A stretch of DNA of 64,000 bases from Bradyrhizobium sp. 199 (GTDB lineage Bacteria > Pseudomonadota > Alphaproteobacteria > Rhizobiales > Xanthobacteraceae), in NCBI RefSeq assembly GCF_023073355.1, contig NZ_JADPJI010000008.1, positions 248,001 through 312,000 on the forward strand, written 5' to 3'. The notes beneath the pieces were generated by a model. That model saw only the letters and a program-made list of their open reading frames with translations. It ran no database searches and was not told where the DNA came from. Of the stretch, positions 9,494-17,823 are shown piece by piece; position 1 is the stretch's first letter, and each line of letters begins with the position of its first letter. The position numbers were made by a program, and so were the translations under genes.

Positions 9494-10195
9494 TCATGCA
9501 CTTTCTGCAATCGCCGTCCTGCCAGCATCCGCGGCCTGATTGTGGCCCAGATGCGCAGCAATTGCGGCGTCGTTAAGTCCGATACCTCTCAGGAGAAACT
9601 CACACAGCTGCCGCTCGAGCTCGCTTGCCTTGCCGTAGACGAGGCAAGGCGTCGCCGGCAGCCTGGTCAGCGCAGCGGTCATCACCGTGTGATGCGCAAA
9701 CCAGAACAGGTTGAGCGGCTCGCCGCTGAATGGCCGCGCGTCGCCGGCGGCAACGGCACGTTCGAGCGAGGCGACGAAGGCCGCTCCGATCAGCGTCTCG
9801 ATCTTGGCATATAGCAAACGGGCGAATTCGCCATCATCCAAATGGCTGGTGGCCATCAGCCGCAGGCGCTGCGCCTCTTCCTGGTCGGGACCATCGGCGA
9901 CATTGAGGAAATGCCCGACCATGCCACGAATCACTTCGACCAGCGTGGCGGTCGACGGCTCCCGTTCGAGCAGCTCCATCAGGGCCGGGTCCGCCTCGCA
10001 TTCGTCGCTGAGGATCTCGGCGTAGAGCGCCGCCTTGGACGGGAAATGCTTGAACAGCAACGCCTCGGAAATGGCAGCGGCGGCCGCCACGCTCTTCGTC
10101 GTGGTGCCGGTATAGCCATGCCGGGCAAAGCAACGCTTTGCGGCGCCGAGGATCAATTGACGCCTCAGGTCGCTCGTCATACGCAGTGAACTCAT
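9494..10195 (-). CDS. TetR/AcrR-family repressor of the efflux operon
   Basis: This 233-aa regulator has an N-terminal TetR helix-turn-helix (about residues 12-58, KSVAAAAAISEALLFKHFPSKAALYAEIL) and a helical ligand-binding half. It is the first gene of the operon followed by adaptor and pump, so it should repress its own transcription along with theirs and be released by pump substrates. I chose the ATG at 10195 (MSSLRMTSD) because a perfect palindrome lies five bases upstream; the ATG at 10180 is an alternative. A longer frame to 10249 would place the operator inside the coding region and is unlikely. Confidence 0.9.
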   Translation of the reverse strand: MSSLRMTSDLRRQLILGAAKRCFARHGYTGTTTKSVAAAAAISEALLFKHFPSKAALYAEILSDECEADPALMELLEREPSTATLVEVIRGMVGHFLNVADGPDQEEAQRLRLMATSHLDDGEFARLLYAKIETLIGAAFVASLERAVAAGDARPFSGEPLNLFWFAHHTVMTAALTRLPATPCLVYGKASELERQLCEFLLRGIGLNDAAIAAHLGHNQAADAGRTAIAESA

Positions 10196-10199
10196 GCGA

Positions 10200-10215
10200 G
10201 TGAGTAAGCACTCAC
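10200..10215. promoter_or_regulatory. Likely TetR operator, GTGAGT-AAGC-ACTCAC
   Basis: A perfect 6-bp inverted repeat around AAGC lies just upstream of the tetR start. Size, symmetry and place fit an autoregulatory operator. The opposite strand reads GTGAGTGCTTACTCAC, close to the TGAGTG-centred sites known for several TetR repressors of RND pumps. Confidence 0.65.
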
Positions 10216-10284
10216 CCACGCAGAAGTCAAGCCAAATGGTGCGATGCAACCTGTGAGACGACCGAAAAAAGGTATCTGTGGGTT

Positions 10285-10875
10285 CTAGATCGGCTGGAAG
10301 CCGAGATCCCTACGAAGCCGGTTGAGGATGTAAGTCCCATCCCGGCTCGGCAAAATGCGCTCCAGGCCGGCGCTGTCGATCTTCACATTCGCAAAGCGCG
10401 GCCCGGCCGAGACGTCGTGGACGGTATCGGCAAAGGCTTCAACTTCGGCCATGGTCGTGACGGCCCGGCTGTCCTCGATGCCGCAGGCCCTGGCGATGCC
10501 GACGAGATCGGCGGCGGCCGAGGTGTGGCTGGTCTGGCCGCCTGTCTCGCCATAGGCCTCATTGTCGAGCACTGCGATCGAGAGGTTGGGCGGCTTCTGC
10601 AGGCCGATCGTGGCAAGGCTGCCCATGCCCATCAGCATTTCGCCGTCGCCGGTGATGACCAAGACCGGCAGCTGCGGCTGCGCCAGCGCCAGGCCGAGCC
10701 CGATCATCGCCGCGCCGCCCATGCCGCCCCAAAGGTAAAAGTTGCGAGCGTGGTCGCCCGCCGCGCACATGTCGTTGGTCGAGGCGCCAAGGCCGCCGAT
10801 CGCAACGGCGTCCTTGCGGTTCGCGAGCAGCGTGGACACCACCTGCCGCCGATCGAGGAGATTGGCCTTGCTCAT
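10285..10875 (-). CDS. ThDP-dependent decarboxylase, ThDP-binding (beta) subunit
   Basis: This 196-aa protein carries the C-terminal, ThDP-binding half of a two-subunit decarboxylase of the sulfopyruvate/phosphonopyruvate type. The cofactor motif starts at ITGDGEMLMGMGSLATIG and ends with the Asn of LDNEAYGE. The conserved MGGAAMIGLGLALAQP region is also present. Its ATG at 10875 overlaps the stop of the alpha-subunit gene (ATGA), as expected for subunits made in equal amounts. Neighbouring genes include no phosphonate mutase or sulfolactate genes, so the substrate is not known; any 3-carbon 2-oxoacid with a charged tail is possible. Confidence 0.82.
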   Translation of the reverse strand: MSKANLLDRRQVVSTLLANRKDAVAIGGLGASTNDMCAAGDHARNFYLWGGMGGAAMIGLGLALAQPQLPVLVITGDGEMLMGMGSLATIGLQKPPNLSIAVLDNEAYGETGGQTSHTSAAADLVGIARACGIEDSRAVTTMAEVEAFADTVHDVSAGPRFANVKIDSAGLERILPSRDGTYILNRLRRDLGFQPI

Positions 10876-11459
10876 TTGGTGAATACCTTGGCGCCGATCA
10901 GGCGCTGCGACAGAAGGACGGCGGTAGGGGTGAGCGCGTTGTAGGCCTGCGACGCGGCGGCCTCCAGCACGGCCGGCACCTCGGCCGCGTTCGAGGCGCG
11001 CAGTACCTTGACGCCGGAGAGCTCGAACACGCCCTGCGTGGTCGATCCCATCGGCACCTGCCACGGATTGAACTCGCCCCACTCGCCGCGCATGGTCACG
11101 AGGGTGAGGAATGGAAAGCGTAGGATGGGGATCAGCGACAGCATGTTGATGCAATTGCCGACGCCGCTCGACTGCATCAGCAGCACGCCGCGCTGCCCGC
11201 CGGTCCAGGCGCCGGCGAGGAGCGCCACGCCCTCCTCCTCGGTCGTCAGAGGAATGCCGCGCATGGTGGGGGACTCCAGCACGTGCTGGATCAGCTTCGA
11301 ATGGCCGGCATCGGGCACATAAGGCACCTGCCGGACGTCGAAGCGCTGCAAGGCCGCAAAGATATCGTCGGGCCAAGTCGGGGCCGTGTCGGGAGCGTCA
11401 GCGCGCGCGTGCATTTTCCTGTCCGGTCGGCTAGCAGTGTCCGAAGACTGTAGACGCAT
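10872..11459 (-). CDS. ThDP-dependent decarboxylase, pyrimidine-binding (alpha) subunit
   Basis: This 195-aa protein is the N-terminal half of the split decarboxylase. The TTEEEGVALLAGAWTGGQ segment holds the glutamate that protonates the ThDP aminopyrimidine, followed by the LLMQSSGVGNCINMLSLI core typical of the family. Start options are the ATG at 11459 and the ATG at 11414; the domain begins only after residue 25, so either is possible. It shares a 60-base divergent promoter region with the cytochrome P450 gene, which may mean common control. Function in a shared pathway with the P450 is an inference from position only. Confidence 0.8.
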   Translation of the reverse strand: MRLQSSDTASRPDRKMHARADAPDTAPTWPDDIFAALQRFDVRQVPYVPDAGHSKLIQHVLESPTMRGIPLTTEEEGVALLAGAWTGGQRGVLLMQSSGVGNCINMLSLIPILRFPFLTLVTMRGEWGEFNPWQVPMGSTTQGVFELSGVKVLRASNAAEVPAVLEAAASQAYNALTPTAVLLSQRLIGAKVFTK

Positions 11460-11519
11460 GCACGTCTCGACCAGAACAACAAAAACGGCATATCGGCTTT
11501 AACCGGCGAGTATAACGGG

Positions 11520-12740
11520 ATGAACGCAGACGCGAAGGAGCTGGCGAAAAGCTTCGACCTCGAGAAGCCGACGCCGGAGTTCTACGACAACCCCTACCCG
11601 ACCTATCGTGCACTGCGGGAGAACGAGCCGGTCAAGCGGCTGCCCAGCGGCACCGTGTTCCTGACCCGCTATGACGATCTCGTCACGACCTACAAGAACA
11701 CGAAATCGTTCAGCTCGGACAAGAAGCGCGAGTTCGCGCCGAAATACGGCGACACGCCGCTCTACGAGCACCACACCACCAGCCTCGTCTTCAACGATCC
11801 GCCCTCCCACACCCGGGTGCGGCGCCTGATCATGGGCGCGCTGTCGCCGCGGGCGATCGCGGGGATGGAGGGCGATCTCATCAAGTTGGTCGACGGCCTG
11901 CTCGACGCCATCGCCGCCAAGGGGGCTTGCGAGCTGATCGAGGATTTCGCCGCGTCCATTCCCATCGAGGTGATCGGCAATCTGCTTGACGTCCCTCACG
12001 AGGAACGCGGGCCGCTGCGCGACTGGTCGCTCGCGATCCTCGGCGCGCTCGAACCCGTGGTGTCGCCCGAAGCGGCTGCGCGCGGTAACAAGGCGGTGGA
12101 GGACTTCCTCGCCTATCTCGAAACGCTGGTCGCGCGGCGGCGCCAAAAGCCCGGCAATCCCGAGCGCGACGTGCTAACACGCCTGATCCAGGGCGAGGAG
12201 AATGGCGAGCGGTTGACCGAGAAGGAGCTGCTGCACAATTGCATCTTCCTGCTCAATGCCGGCCACGAGACCACCACCAATCTGATCGGCAACGGCCTCG
12301 TCGCGCTCGACCATCATCCGGAGCAGAAGCAGCGCCTGATCGGCAACCCCGGCCTGATCAAGACCGCGATCGAGGAGATGCTGCGCTACGAGAGCTCCAA
12401 CCAGCTCGGCAACCGCATGACCACGGAGAGGGTCGAACTCGGCGGCGTGATGCTCGATGCCGGCACGTCGGTGACGCTGTGCATAGGCGCCGCCAACCGC
12501 GATCCCGCACAGTTTCCGGAACCTGAAAGCTTCGACATCGCGCGCACGCCGAACCGGCACCTCGCCTTTGCCACCGGGGCGCATCAATGCGCCGGCATGG
12601 CGCTGGCGCGGCTGGAAGGCGCGATCGCGATCTCGCGCTTCCTGGCGCGCTTCCCGAACTATGCCGTGAGCGGTAAGCCGGTGCGTGGCGGGCGGGTGCG
12701 GTTTCGGGGCTTTTTGAGCGTGCCCTGCTCGATTGGGTGA
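11520..12740 (+). CDS. Cytochrome P450 monooxygenase
   Basis: This 406-aa soluble bacterial class I P450 has the I-helix oxygen-activation motif (AGHETTTN), the K-helix ExxR (EEMLR), and the heme-binding loop FATGAHQCAG with proximal ligand C357. Length is normal for the family and no reductase is fused, so it needs a ferredoxin and reductase from elsewhere; the ferredoxin-reductase gene at 24.8-26.0 kb is one candidate. It is transcribed away from the ThDP decarboxylase genes. The substrate cannot be assigned; the best I can say is a CYP family with alkyl or terpenoid-like substrates being common. Confidence 0.93.
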   Translation: MNADAKELAKSFDLEKPTPEFYDNPYPTYRALRENEPVKRLPSGTVFLTRYDDLVTTYKNTKSFSSDKKREFAPKYGDTPLYEHHTTSLVFNDPPSHTRVRRLIMGALSPRAIAGMEGDLIKLVDGLLDAIAAKGACELIEDFAASIPIEVIGNLLDVPHEERGPLRDWSLAILGALEPVVSPEAAARGNKAVEDFLAYLETLVARRRQKPGNPERDVLTRLIQGEENGERLTEKELLHNCIFLLNAGHETTTNLIGNGLVALDHHPEQKQRLIGNPGLIKTAIEEMLRYESSNQLGNRMTTERVELGGVMLDAGTSVTLCIGAANRDPAQFPEPESFDIARTPNRHLAFATGAHQCAGMALARLEGAIAISRFLARFPNYAVSGKPVRGGRVRFRGFLSVPCSIG

Positions 12741-12872
12741 GGCCTCCAAAACCAAACTGCGAAAACAACCCCATGCACAGTAGAGCGTCGTCGGAGAAGG
12801 ATGCCTGCGGCATCGACCAACCAGCTGATATGTCGAGCAAATCAGCAGTGTAGGCGCGCGGTGCCTAAATAC

Positions 12873-13736
12873 CTAAACCACCGTCTTGTGCCGTGTGATG
12901 CAGGTGCTGAGCACCTCGTCCATCGGCTTGCCCCACCAGTCGCTGGAGAAGATCTCGATCTCGGAATAGCCGGCAAAGCCCTGCGCTTCGACGGCCCGGC
13001 GCACCGATTTGATGTCGATGACGCCGTCACCCATCATGCCGCGGTCGTTGAGGATGTCCTTCGTGGGCACCAGCCAGTCGCAGACGTGGAAGGCGAGCAG
13101 GCGGTCCTTGCCGGCGCGCGCGATCTGCTCCGTCAACTCCGGGTCCCACCAGATGTGATAGACGTCGAGCGCGACGCCGAGCATGCCGCTGCGGCCAGGA
13201 TCGAGCCGGTCGCAGATGTCGAGCGCCTGTTTTGTCGTGTTCACACAAGCGCGGTCGGCCGCATAGGCCGGGTGCAACGGTTCGATCGCCAGCGGCAGCT
13301 TCGCCTGTTTGGCGTAGTCGAGCATGTCGGCGAGTGCCTCCTCCACCTGTCCACGGGCCGCCACAATGTCTTTCGAGGCCTCGCTGCCCGGCCGCGAATA
13401 TTGCGGCAGGCCTCCGACGACCAGCACGATGCAAGGCGCACCGAGCGCCTTGGCTTCGTCGACGCAGCGCCTGTTATCGTCGCGCACTTCGCCCCGGCGA
13501 GAGGCGTCCGAGGTGAACATGCCGCCGCGGCAATAGCCTGACAGATCGAGGCCGGCATCGCGCACCGCGCGCGCGGCGCGCTCGAGACCGACCGCGGCGA
13601 CCTGGTCGCGCCAGGGATCGATGGCGCGGATGCCGTGCCTCGCACAGGCATCGATGATCTCGACGAGGTCACCCTGCTTGCGGACGGTCGCCGTGTTCAG
13701 CGACAGCCAGCGGTGGTCGGACGAGAAATCGCGCAT
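12873..13736 (-). CDS. Sugar-phosphate isomerase/epimerase family protein (AP_endonuc_2 TIM barrel)
   Basis: This 287-aa TIM-barrel protein resembles xylose-isomerase-like proteins that isomerise or epimerise sugars and keto-sugars with a divalent metal. Metal ligands are suggested by LAIEPLH, the aspartate of VALDVYHIWWDP, the histidine of LLAFHVCDW and the glutamate of YSEIEIFS. It is the last gene of the seven-gene cluster starting at 20663. Its ATG shares one base with the preceding stop (TGATG), so it is coupled to the DUF993 gene. Together with the Gfo/Idh/MocA gene it recalls pathways that pass through 3-keto-sugars, which is an inference. Confidence 0.85.
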   Translation of the reverse strand: MRDFSSDHRWLSLNTATVRKQGDLVEIIDACARHGIRAIDPWRDQVAAVGLERAARAVRDAGLDLSGYCRGGMFTSDASRRGEVRDDNRRCVDEAKALGAPCIVLVVGGLPQYSRPGSEASKDIVAARGQVEEALADMLDYAKQAKLPLAIEPLHPAYAADRACVNTTKQALDICDRLDPGRSGMLGVALDVYHIWWDPELTEQIARAGKDRLLAFHVCDWLVPTKDILNDRGMMGDGVIDIKSVRRAVEAQGFAGYSEIEIFSSDWWGKPMDEVLSTCITRHKTVV

Positions 13737-14926
13737 CAGGATTCGATACCGTGGGTGGCGAGCACGGTCTTCATCCGCTGCGTCGCGAGTTCAGAGTTGG
13801 CGAGCAGGCCGGCCTTGTCGGCCAGACGGAACAGCTCGGCCAGATGCAACGTGGAGCGCGTGCTCTCCTGCCCGCCGACCATGGTGAAATGATCCTGATG
13901 CCCGTTCAGATAGGCCATGAACACGACGCCCGTCTTGTAGAAGCGCGTCGGCGCCTTGAAGATGTGGCGCGACAGCGGCACGGTCGGTCCGAGCACGTCG
14001 TGGAAGCCCGCTTCGTCGCCGGCCGCGAGCCGCGACAGCGCGTAGGACGCCGCCGGCGCGATCGCATCGAAGATACCGAGCAGCGCGTGCGAGAAGCCTT
14101 CGCTATCGCCGGCAATCAACTCCGCATAATTGAAATCGTCGCCGGTATACATCTTGATGCGCTTGTCCAGGCGGCGGCGCATGTCGATCTCGCGCCGCTT
14201 GTCCAGCAGCGATACCTTGACGCCGTCAATCTTGCCGGCGTTGCCGTTGATGATGGCGACCGCGATGCCCATCGCCTTGTCCAGATCCTTGGTGCCCCAA
14301 TAGCCTGACAGCGCCGGATCGAACATGTCGCCGAGCCAATGGATGATCACGGGCTCGCGAACTTGCGACAGCACCCGGTCATAGACCTTCGCGTAATCGT
14401 CGGCATTGCGGCCGAGTTTCGCCAGCGCGCGCGACGCCATCAAGATGATGCGGCCGCCAACCTTTTCGACCGCCGACACCTGCTCCTCATAGGCGCGGAT
14501 CACGTCGTCGAGGCTCACGGCGTCCTCGACCGCGAGATGATCGGTGCCGGCGCCGGAGAACACCAGCGCGTTGCGCCGCTTCGCGGCGCCGACCGAGCGC
14601 GTGATCAGCTCAAGCGAGGTCGGCCAGTCCAAGCCCATGCCGCGCTGCGCGGTATCCATGGCCTCGGCAACGCCGAGACCGAGATCCCAGACGTGCTCGC
14701 GGAAGGCGATGGTCTTGTCCCAGTCGACGGCGACCGACAGCCAGGGGTCGTTGTCGGCGAAAGGATCGGCGACGGTGTGCACGGCCGAGAAGGCGATGCG
14801 GTTCAGCGTCCCCTCCAGCTTTGCGGGGAACGTTCGCGAGGCCGCGAGCCGGTAAGTCTCGATCGAACGGTCGGCCTTCGGCAGCTTGAGCGACAGGGAC
14901 GACATCGGCAGGACGGGCTTGTTCAT
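13736..14926 (-). CDS. DUF993 protein, dihydrodipicolinate-synthase-like aldolase fold
   Basis: This 396-aa protein matches what I know as DUF993, a family placed near the class I aldolase/DapA superfamily but biochemically uncharacterised. Visible features include GSAKRRN-like basic segment (VGAAKRRNALVFSGAGTDHL), the HWLGDMFDPALSGYWG stretch and a KIDGVKVSLLDK strand whose lysine could form a Schiff base. I chose the ATG at 14926; the open frame continues upstream into a palindromic repeat and that part is not protein. It lies between the Gfo/Idh/MocA and isomerase genes, suggesting carbon-carbon cleavage late in a catabolic pathway. Confidence 0.8.
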   Translation of the reverse strand: MNKPVLPMSSLSLKLPKADRSIETYRLAASRTFPAKLEGTLNRIAFSAVHTVADPFADNDPWLSVAVDWDKTIAFREHVWDLGLGVAEAMDTAQRGMGLDWPTSLELITRSVGAAKRRNALVFSGAGTDHLAVEDAVSLDDVIRAYEEQVSAVEKVGGRIILMASRALAKLGRNADDYAKVYDRVLSQVREPVIIHWLGDMFDPALSGYWGTKDLDKAMGIAVAIINGNAGKIDGVKVSLLDKRREIDMRRRLDKRIKMYTGDDFNYAELIAGDSEGFSHALLGIFDAIAPAASYALSRLAAGDEAGFHDVLGPTVPLSRHIFKAPTRFYKTGVVFMAYLNGHQDHFTMVGGQESTRSTLHLAELFRLADKAGLLANSELATQRMKTVLATHGIES

Positions 14927-14942
14927 GATTTCGAACCTCTCC

Positions 14943-15029
14943 CCGTCATCGCGAGAGCGAAGCGACGAAGCAATCCAGACTGCCTCTTCGGAACGACTCT
15001 GGATTGCTTCGCTTCGAGCACAATGACGG
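14943..15029. repeat. Palindromic repeat family A, copy 1
   Basis: An 87-bp imperfect inverted repeat. The left arm begins CGTCATCGCGAG and includes GAAGCAATCCAG; the right arm reads GGATTGCTTCGCTTCG and ends CAATGACGG. Near-identical elements occur at 21820-21907, 35535-35620 and 40410-40495. It sits in the 135-bp gap between the Gfo/Idh/MocA and DUF993 genes, inside the operon. Confidence 0.85.
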
Positions 15030-15061
15030 CTTGGTAAAAATCGGGGCTTATCCAATCAACC

Positions 15062-16213
15062 TCAGACCTTGATCGGGGCGACGTCAATCCAGCGTCGCTC
15101 CTTCCAGCTCTTCAGCGCGCATTCGGCGAGCTGCACGCCCTTGACGCCTTCAAGCAGCGTGAACTTGTAGGGCGCGTCCTCGCAGACGTGGCGGATGAAC
15201 ATCTCCCACTGCTCCTTGAAGCCGTTATCGTAGGTGACGTTGTCAGGCAGCTTCTGCCAGTCGCCGTAAAAGTCATGCAGCCGCTTCTCGTCGGGATTCC
15301 AGACCGGCCTCGGGGTAGCCTGCCGCGCCTGGATCATGCAGTCTGTGAGGCCCGCAACCGCTGAACCGTGCGTGCCGTCGACCTGGAAGGTGACGAGGTC
15401 GTCGCGATAGACGCGTGTCACCCAGGACATGTTGATGTGGGCGATGGCGCCGCCCTTGAGCTGGAACGTGGCATAGGCGGAGTCGTCGGCGGTCGCCTTG
15501 TACTTCTTGCCCTGCTCGTCGAACCGCTCGGGAATGTCGGTGTTGCCGATGCAGCTCACGCTCTCCACCTCTCCGAAGAGATTGTCGAGCACGTAGCGCC
15601 AGTGGCAGACCATGTCCAGGATGATGCCGCCGCCGTCCTCGTCGCGGTAATTCCAGGACGGCCGCTGCGCCTCCTGCCAGCCACCTTCAAACACCCAATA
15701 GCCGAACTCGCCGCGTACCGAGAGGATGCGGCCGAAGAAGCCGGAGTCGCGCAGGAAGGCGATCTTCTTCAGGCCCGGCAGGAACAGCTTGTCCTGCACC
15801 GTGCCATGCTTGATGCCCTTGGAATTGGCGAGCTTGACGACCTCGAGCGCCGCCTCGAAATTGGTCGCGATCGGCTTCTCGCAATAGACGTGCTTGCCAG
15901 CATTGATGGCCTGAGTCAGCAGCCCGGGGCGCGCCTGCGTGGTGGCGGCGTCGAAGAACATGGTGTCGTTCTTGTCGGCGAGGGCCGCGTCGAGATCGGT
16001 GGTCCAGCGCGTGATGTTGTAGCGCTTGGCAAGGGCCTCGACCTTCTCGGCGCTGCGGCCGACCAGGATCGGGTCCGGCATCACGCGGTCGCCGTTCTTC
16101 AGGCGCACGCCGCCCTGGTCGCGGATCGCGACGATCGAGCGGATCAGATGCTGGTTGAGCCCCATGCGGCCGGTGACGCCGTTCATGATGAGGCCGAGGC
16201 GTTGGGTGGTCAT
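15062..16213 (-). CDS. Gfo/Idh/MocA-family NAD(P)-dependent oxidoreductase
   Basis: This 383-aa enzyme has an N-terminal Rossmann fold (residues 1-130; the nucleotide loop is LIMNGVTGRMGLNQ, which departs from GxGxxG) followed by the catalytic signature CEKPIATN, whose lysine is the proton relay, and a C-terminal beta-sheet domain with HWRYVLDNLFG. Family members oxidise or reduce sugar or cyclitol hydroxyls, often giving 3-keto products. The start overlaps the enolase-family stop by four bases (ATGA). Position in the cluster suggests it handles the same compound that the ABC importer brings in. Confidence 0.9.
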   Translation of the reverse strand: MTTQRLGLIMNGVTGRMGLNQHLIRSIVAIRDQGGVRLKNGDRVMPDPILVGRSAEKVEALAKRYNITRWTTDLDAALADKNDTMFFDAATTQARPGLLTQAINAGKHVYCEKPIATNFEAALEVVKLANSKGIKHGTVQDKLFLPGLKKIAFLRDSGFFGRILSVRGEFGYWVFEGGWQEAQRPSWNYRDEDGGGIILDMVCHWRYVLDNLFGEVESVSCIGNTDIPERFDEQGKKYKATADDSAYATFQLKGGAIAHINMSWVTRVYRDDLVTFQVDGTHGSAVAGLTDCMIQARQATPRPVWNPDEKRLHDFYGDWQKLPDNVTYDNGFKEQWEMFIRHVCEDAPYKFTLLEGVKGVQLAECALKSWKERRWIDVAPIKV

Positions 16214-17607
16214 GCCAAATGCTCCTGAAGTGATCTTGGCTGTTCGAGCGGACGGAGCGCCGACCAGTCCGGATGGACCGAGGTGGCGAAGCCCGTTGCG
16301 TGAAGCGATCCCGTCAGGAGATCGCCATCGTGGATGGAGAGCCGGATGCCCTGCCCGGTGTCAGTGTAGAGATCGGGATGCGCGGCCGCGAAGGCCTGCG
16401 CTTCTGCGACTGGCGTGTCGCCAAAACCGTCGACATAGTGGTGGCCGTTGCGCTCGGCATGGGTGACGCCGAGGAAAGCACCGAGCGCGAGATCCTGCTG
16501 CACGGCAAGGCCCGCCTGACAGGTGAGGTCCTCGCCGGTCACGAAGAACCTTTCGCCGCTCGCGCTCCACTTCGTCGCGCGCGTCGCGTTGACGATGGAC
16601 TTGTACAGCCCCTTGCAGGACTTGGAGGAAATGCCGCAATAGCCCAGCGCCCGCGCCGCCGGGAAAGCATCGTAGGAATCGTCGGCCTCATCGATGATGA
16701 AGCCATGCGAGGCCAGCGAGCCGAGCGGGGATTGCCGCGTGATGTCGCGCGGCATCGGTTGCTCGACATAGAGCAAGCGCGAGGCGATCGGCCGCAATGC
16801 GGGATCATGATCGAGCCGGTCCATCAGCGCGCCCAGCACGGCAAGATCGGCGTACTGCTCGTTGGCGTCGAGCGTCACCTTGGTGCCGCGCCCAAGCGTA
16901 TCCAGCTCCTTGCCGATCCGCACCAGTCGCGACGCATCGGCCACGGGCTCGCCCGACAGCTTCAGCTTGAAGTAATTTGCGCCGGCGCTTTCGTGGGCAT
17001 CGGCAACGCCGCCCTCGCCTTCGACGGTATCATCGAGGCCGACGGTATGCCTGATGGCAACACGAGGTAGGGGCTTGCGGCCGGAGAGAAACGTGCTGAT
17101 ATCCCTCTCGCTCAGGTCAGGGGACAGCCGCGCGTCGATGCCGGCAAGGTTGGCGGCCATCCCGTCGAAGAAGCTGGTCTCGACGCCGCGCAGCAGCGCA
17201 TCAAGGATCGCCTTATCGATCTCCGCCGGACCATAGGCCGCCGCAAGCGCCGGAATGTTCTTTTTTGCACAGGTCGCGACCTGGGCGCCAATGCACGAGG
17301 CATGGAGGTCAAACGCCGTCAGAAATCCCGTCCGTGCCAAATAAAGCCCGCGCGCGATTTCCAGCGAGCGGCGCAAGTCGTCGACGGTCTGCGCCGGCGA
17401 CAGCTCAGGCCGCTTGTCGAACCATTTGGGCACCAGCAGTTCGGCGCTGGCGCCGACCGCCGATCCCCTACCCTCGACCTCGATCTCGACCCGCACGAAC
17501 AGCTGCGGCGTCGCGTTGATGGTCACCGCGCCAAAGCGGAACGGCCGCGCGAACTGCACGGGACGTTCGAAGAAGGAGATGTCTCGCAGCTTCAGGCGCG
17601 GCGCCAT
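16210..17607 (-). CDS. Enolase-superfamily enzyme (mandelate racemase/muconate lactonising subgroup)
   Basis: This 465-aa protein has the capping domain and a barrel with the expected residues: KLK in YFKLKLSGE, metal ligands in LDANEQ, YVEQP and IIDEADDS, and a lysine in ISSKSCKG on the opposite face. Such enzymes abstract a proton alpha to a carboxylate and dehydrate sugar acids or racemise. At 465 residues it is longer than usual (about 370-400). I chose the ATG at 17607 because the open frame upstream runs through a repeat. It precedes the Gfo/Idh/MocA gene with a 4-bp overlap. Substrate unknown; a sugar acid is my best inference. Confidence 0.85.
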   Translation of the reverse strand: MAPRLKLRDISFFERPVQFARPFRFGAVTINATPQLFVRVEIEVEGRGSAVGASAELLVPKWFDKRPELSPAQTVDDLRRSLEIARGLYLARTGFLTAFDLHASCIGAQVATCAKKNIPALAAAYGPAEIDKAILDALLRGVETSFFDGMAANLAGIDARLSPDLSERDISTFLSGRKPLPRVAIRHTVGLDDTVEGEGGVADAHESAGANYFKLKLSGEPVADASRLVRIGKELDTLGRGTKVTLDANEQYADLAVLGALMDRLDHDPALRPIASRLLYVEQPMPRDITRQSPLGSLASHGFIIDEADDSYDAFPAARALGYCGISSKSCKGLYKSIVNATRATKWSASGERFFVTGEDLTCQAGLAVQQDLALGAFLGVTHAERNGHHYVDGFGDTPVAEAQAFAAAHPDLYTDTGQGIRLSIHDGDLLTGSLHATGFATSVHPDWSALRPLEQPRSLQEHLA

Positions 17608-17660
17608 GGTGCTTCCGCATGTGAGCTTGTTGGAAACCGGTCTTGCCGCGCGGGCAGTGC

Positions 17661-17783
17661 ACCTCGCCCGCTTGCGGGAGAGGTCGGCGCGCAGGGCCGG
17701 GTGAGGGTTCTTTCCGCTATGGGACAATCCCGATGCGGAGATACCCTCTCCCCAGCCCTCCCCCGCACGCGGGGGAGGGAGCG
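17661..17783. repeat. Intergenic G+C-rich repeat (family E)
   Basis: This stretch holds two small hairpin-like units, CTCGCCCGCTTGCGGGAGAG at the left and CCCTCCCCCGCACGCGGGGGAGGG at the right, joined by GGCGCGCAGGGCCGGGTGAGGG. I recognise this layout from intergenic repeats common in Bradyrhizobium and relatives. It lies between the ABC ATPase and the enolase-family gene and leaves the operon direction unbroken. Confidence 0.6.
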
Positions 17784-17823
17784 CACCTTGGATGTGGTCG
17801 GCCTGGAGAACACCATCGCTAAC

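Noticed and set aside
4940..9576. Long open frames on the plus strand opposite the kinase and efflux genes
   Set aside because: They are antisense shadows of high-G+C genes: Arg/His-rich composition, no domain, no ribosome sites. The opposite strand has well-supported proteins throughout.
14927..15055. N-terminal extension of the DUF993 protein
   Set aside because: The extra 43 codons lie in the palindromic repeat, which occurs elsewhere outside genes.
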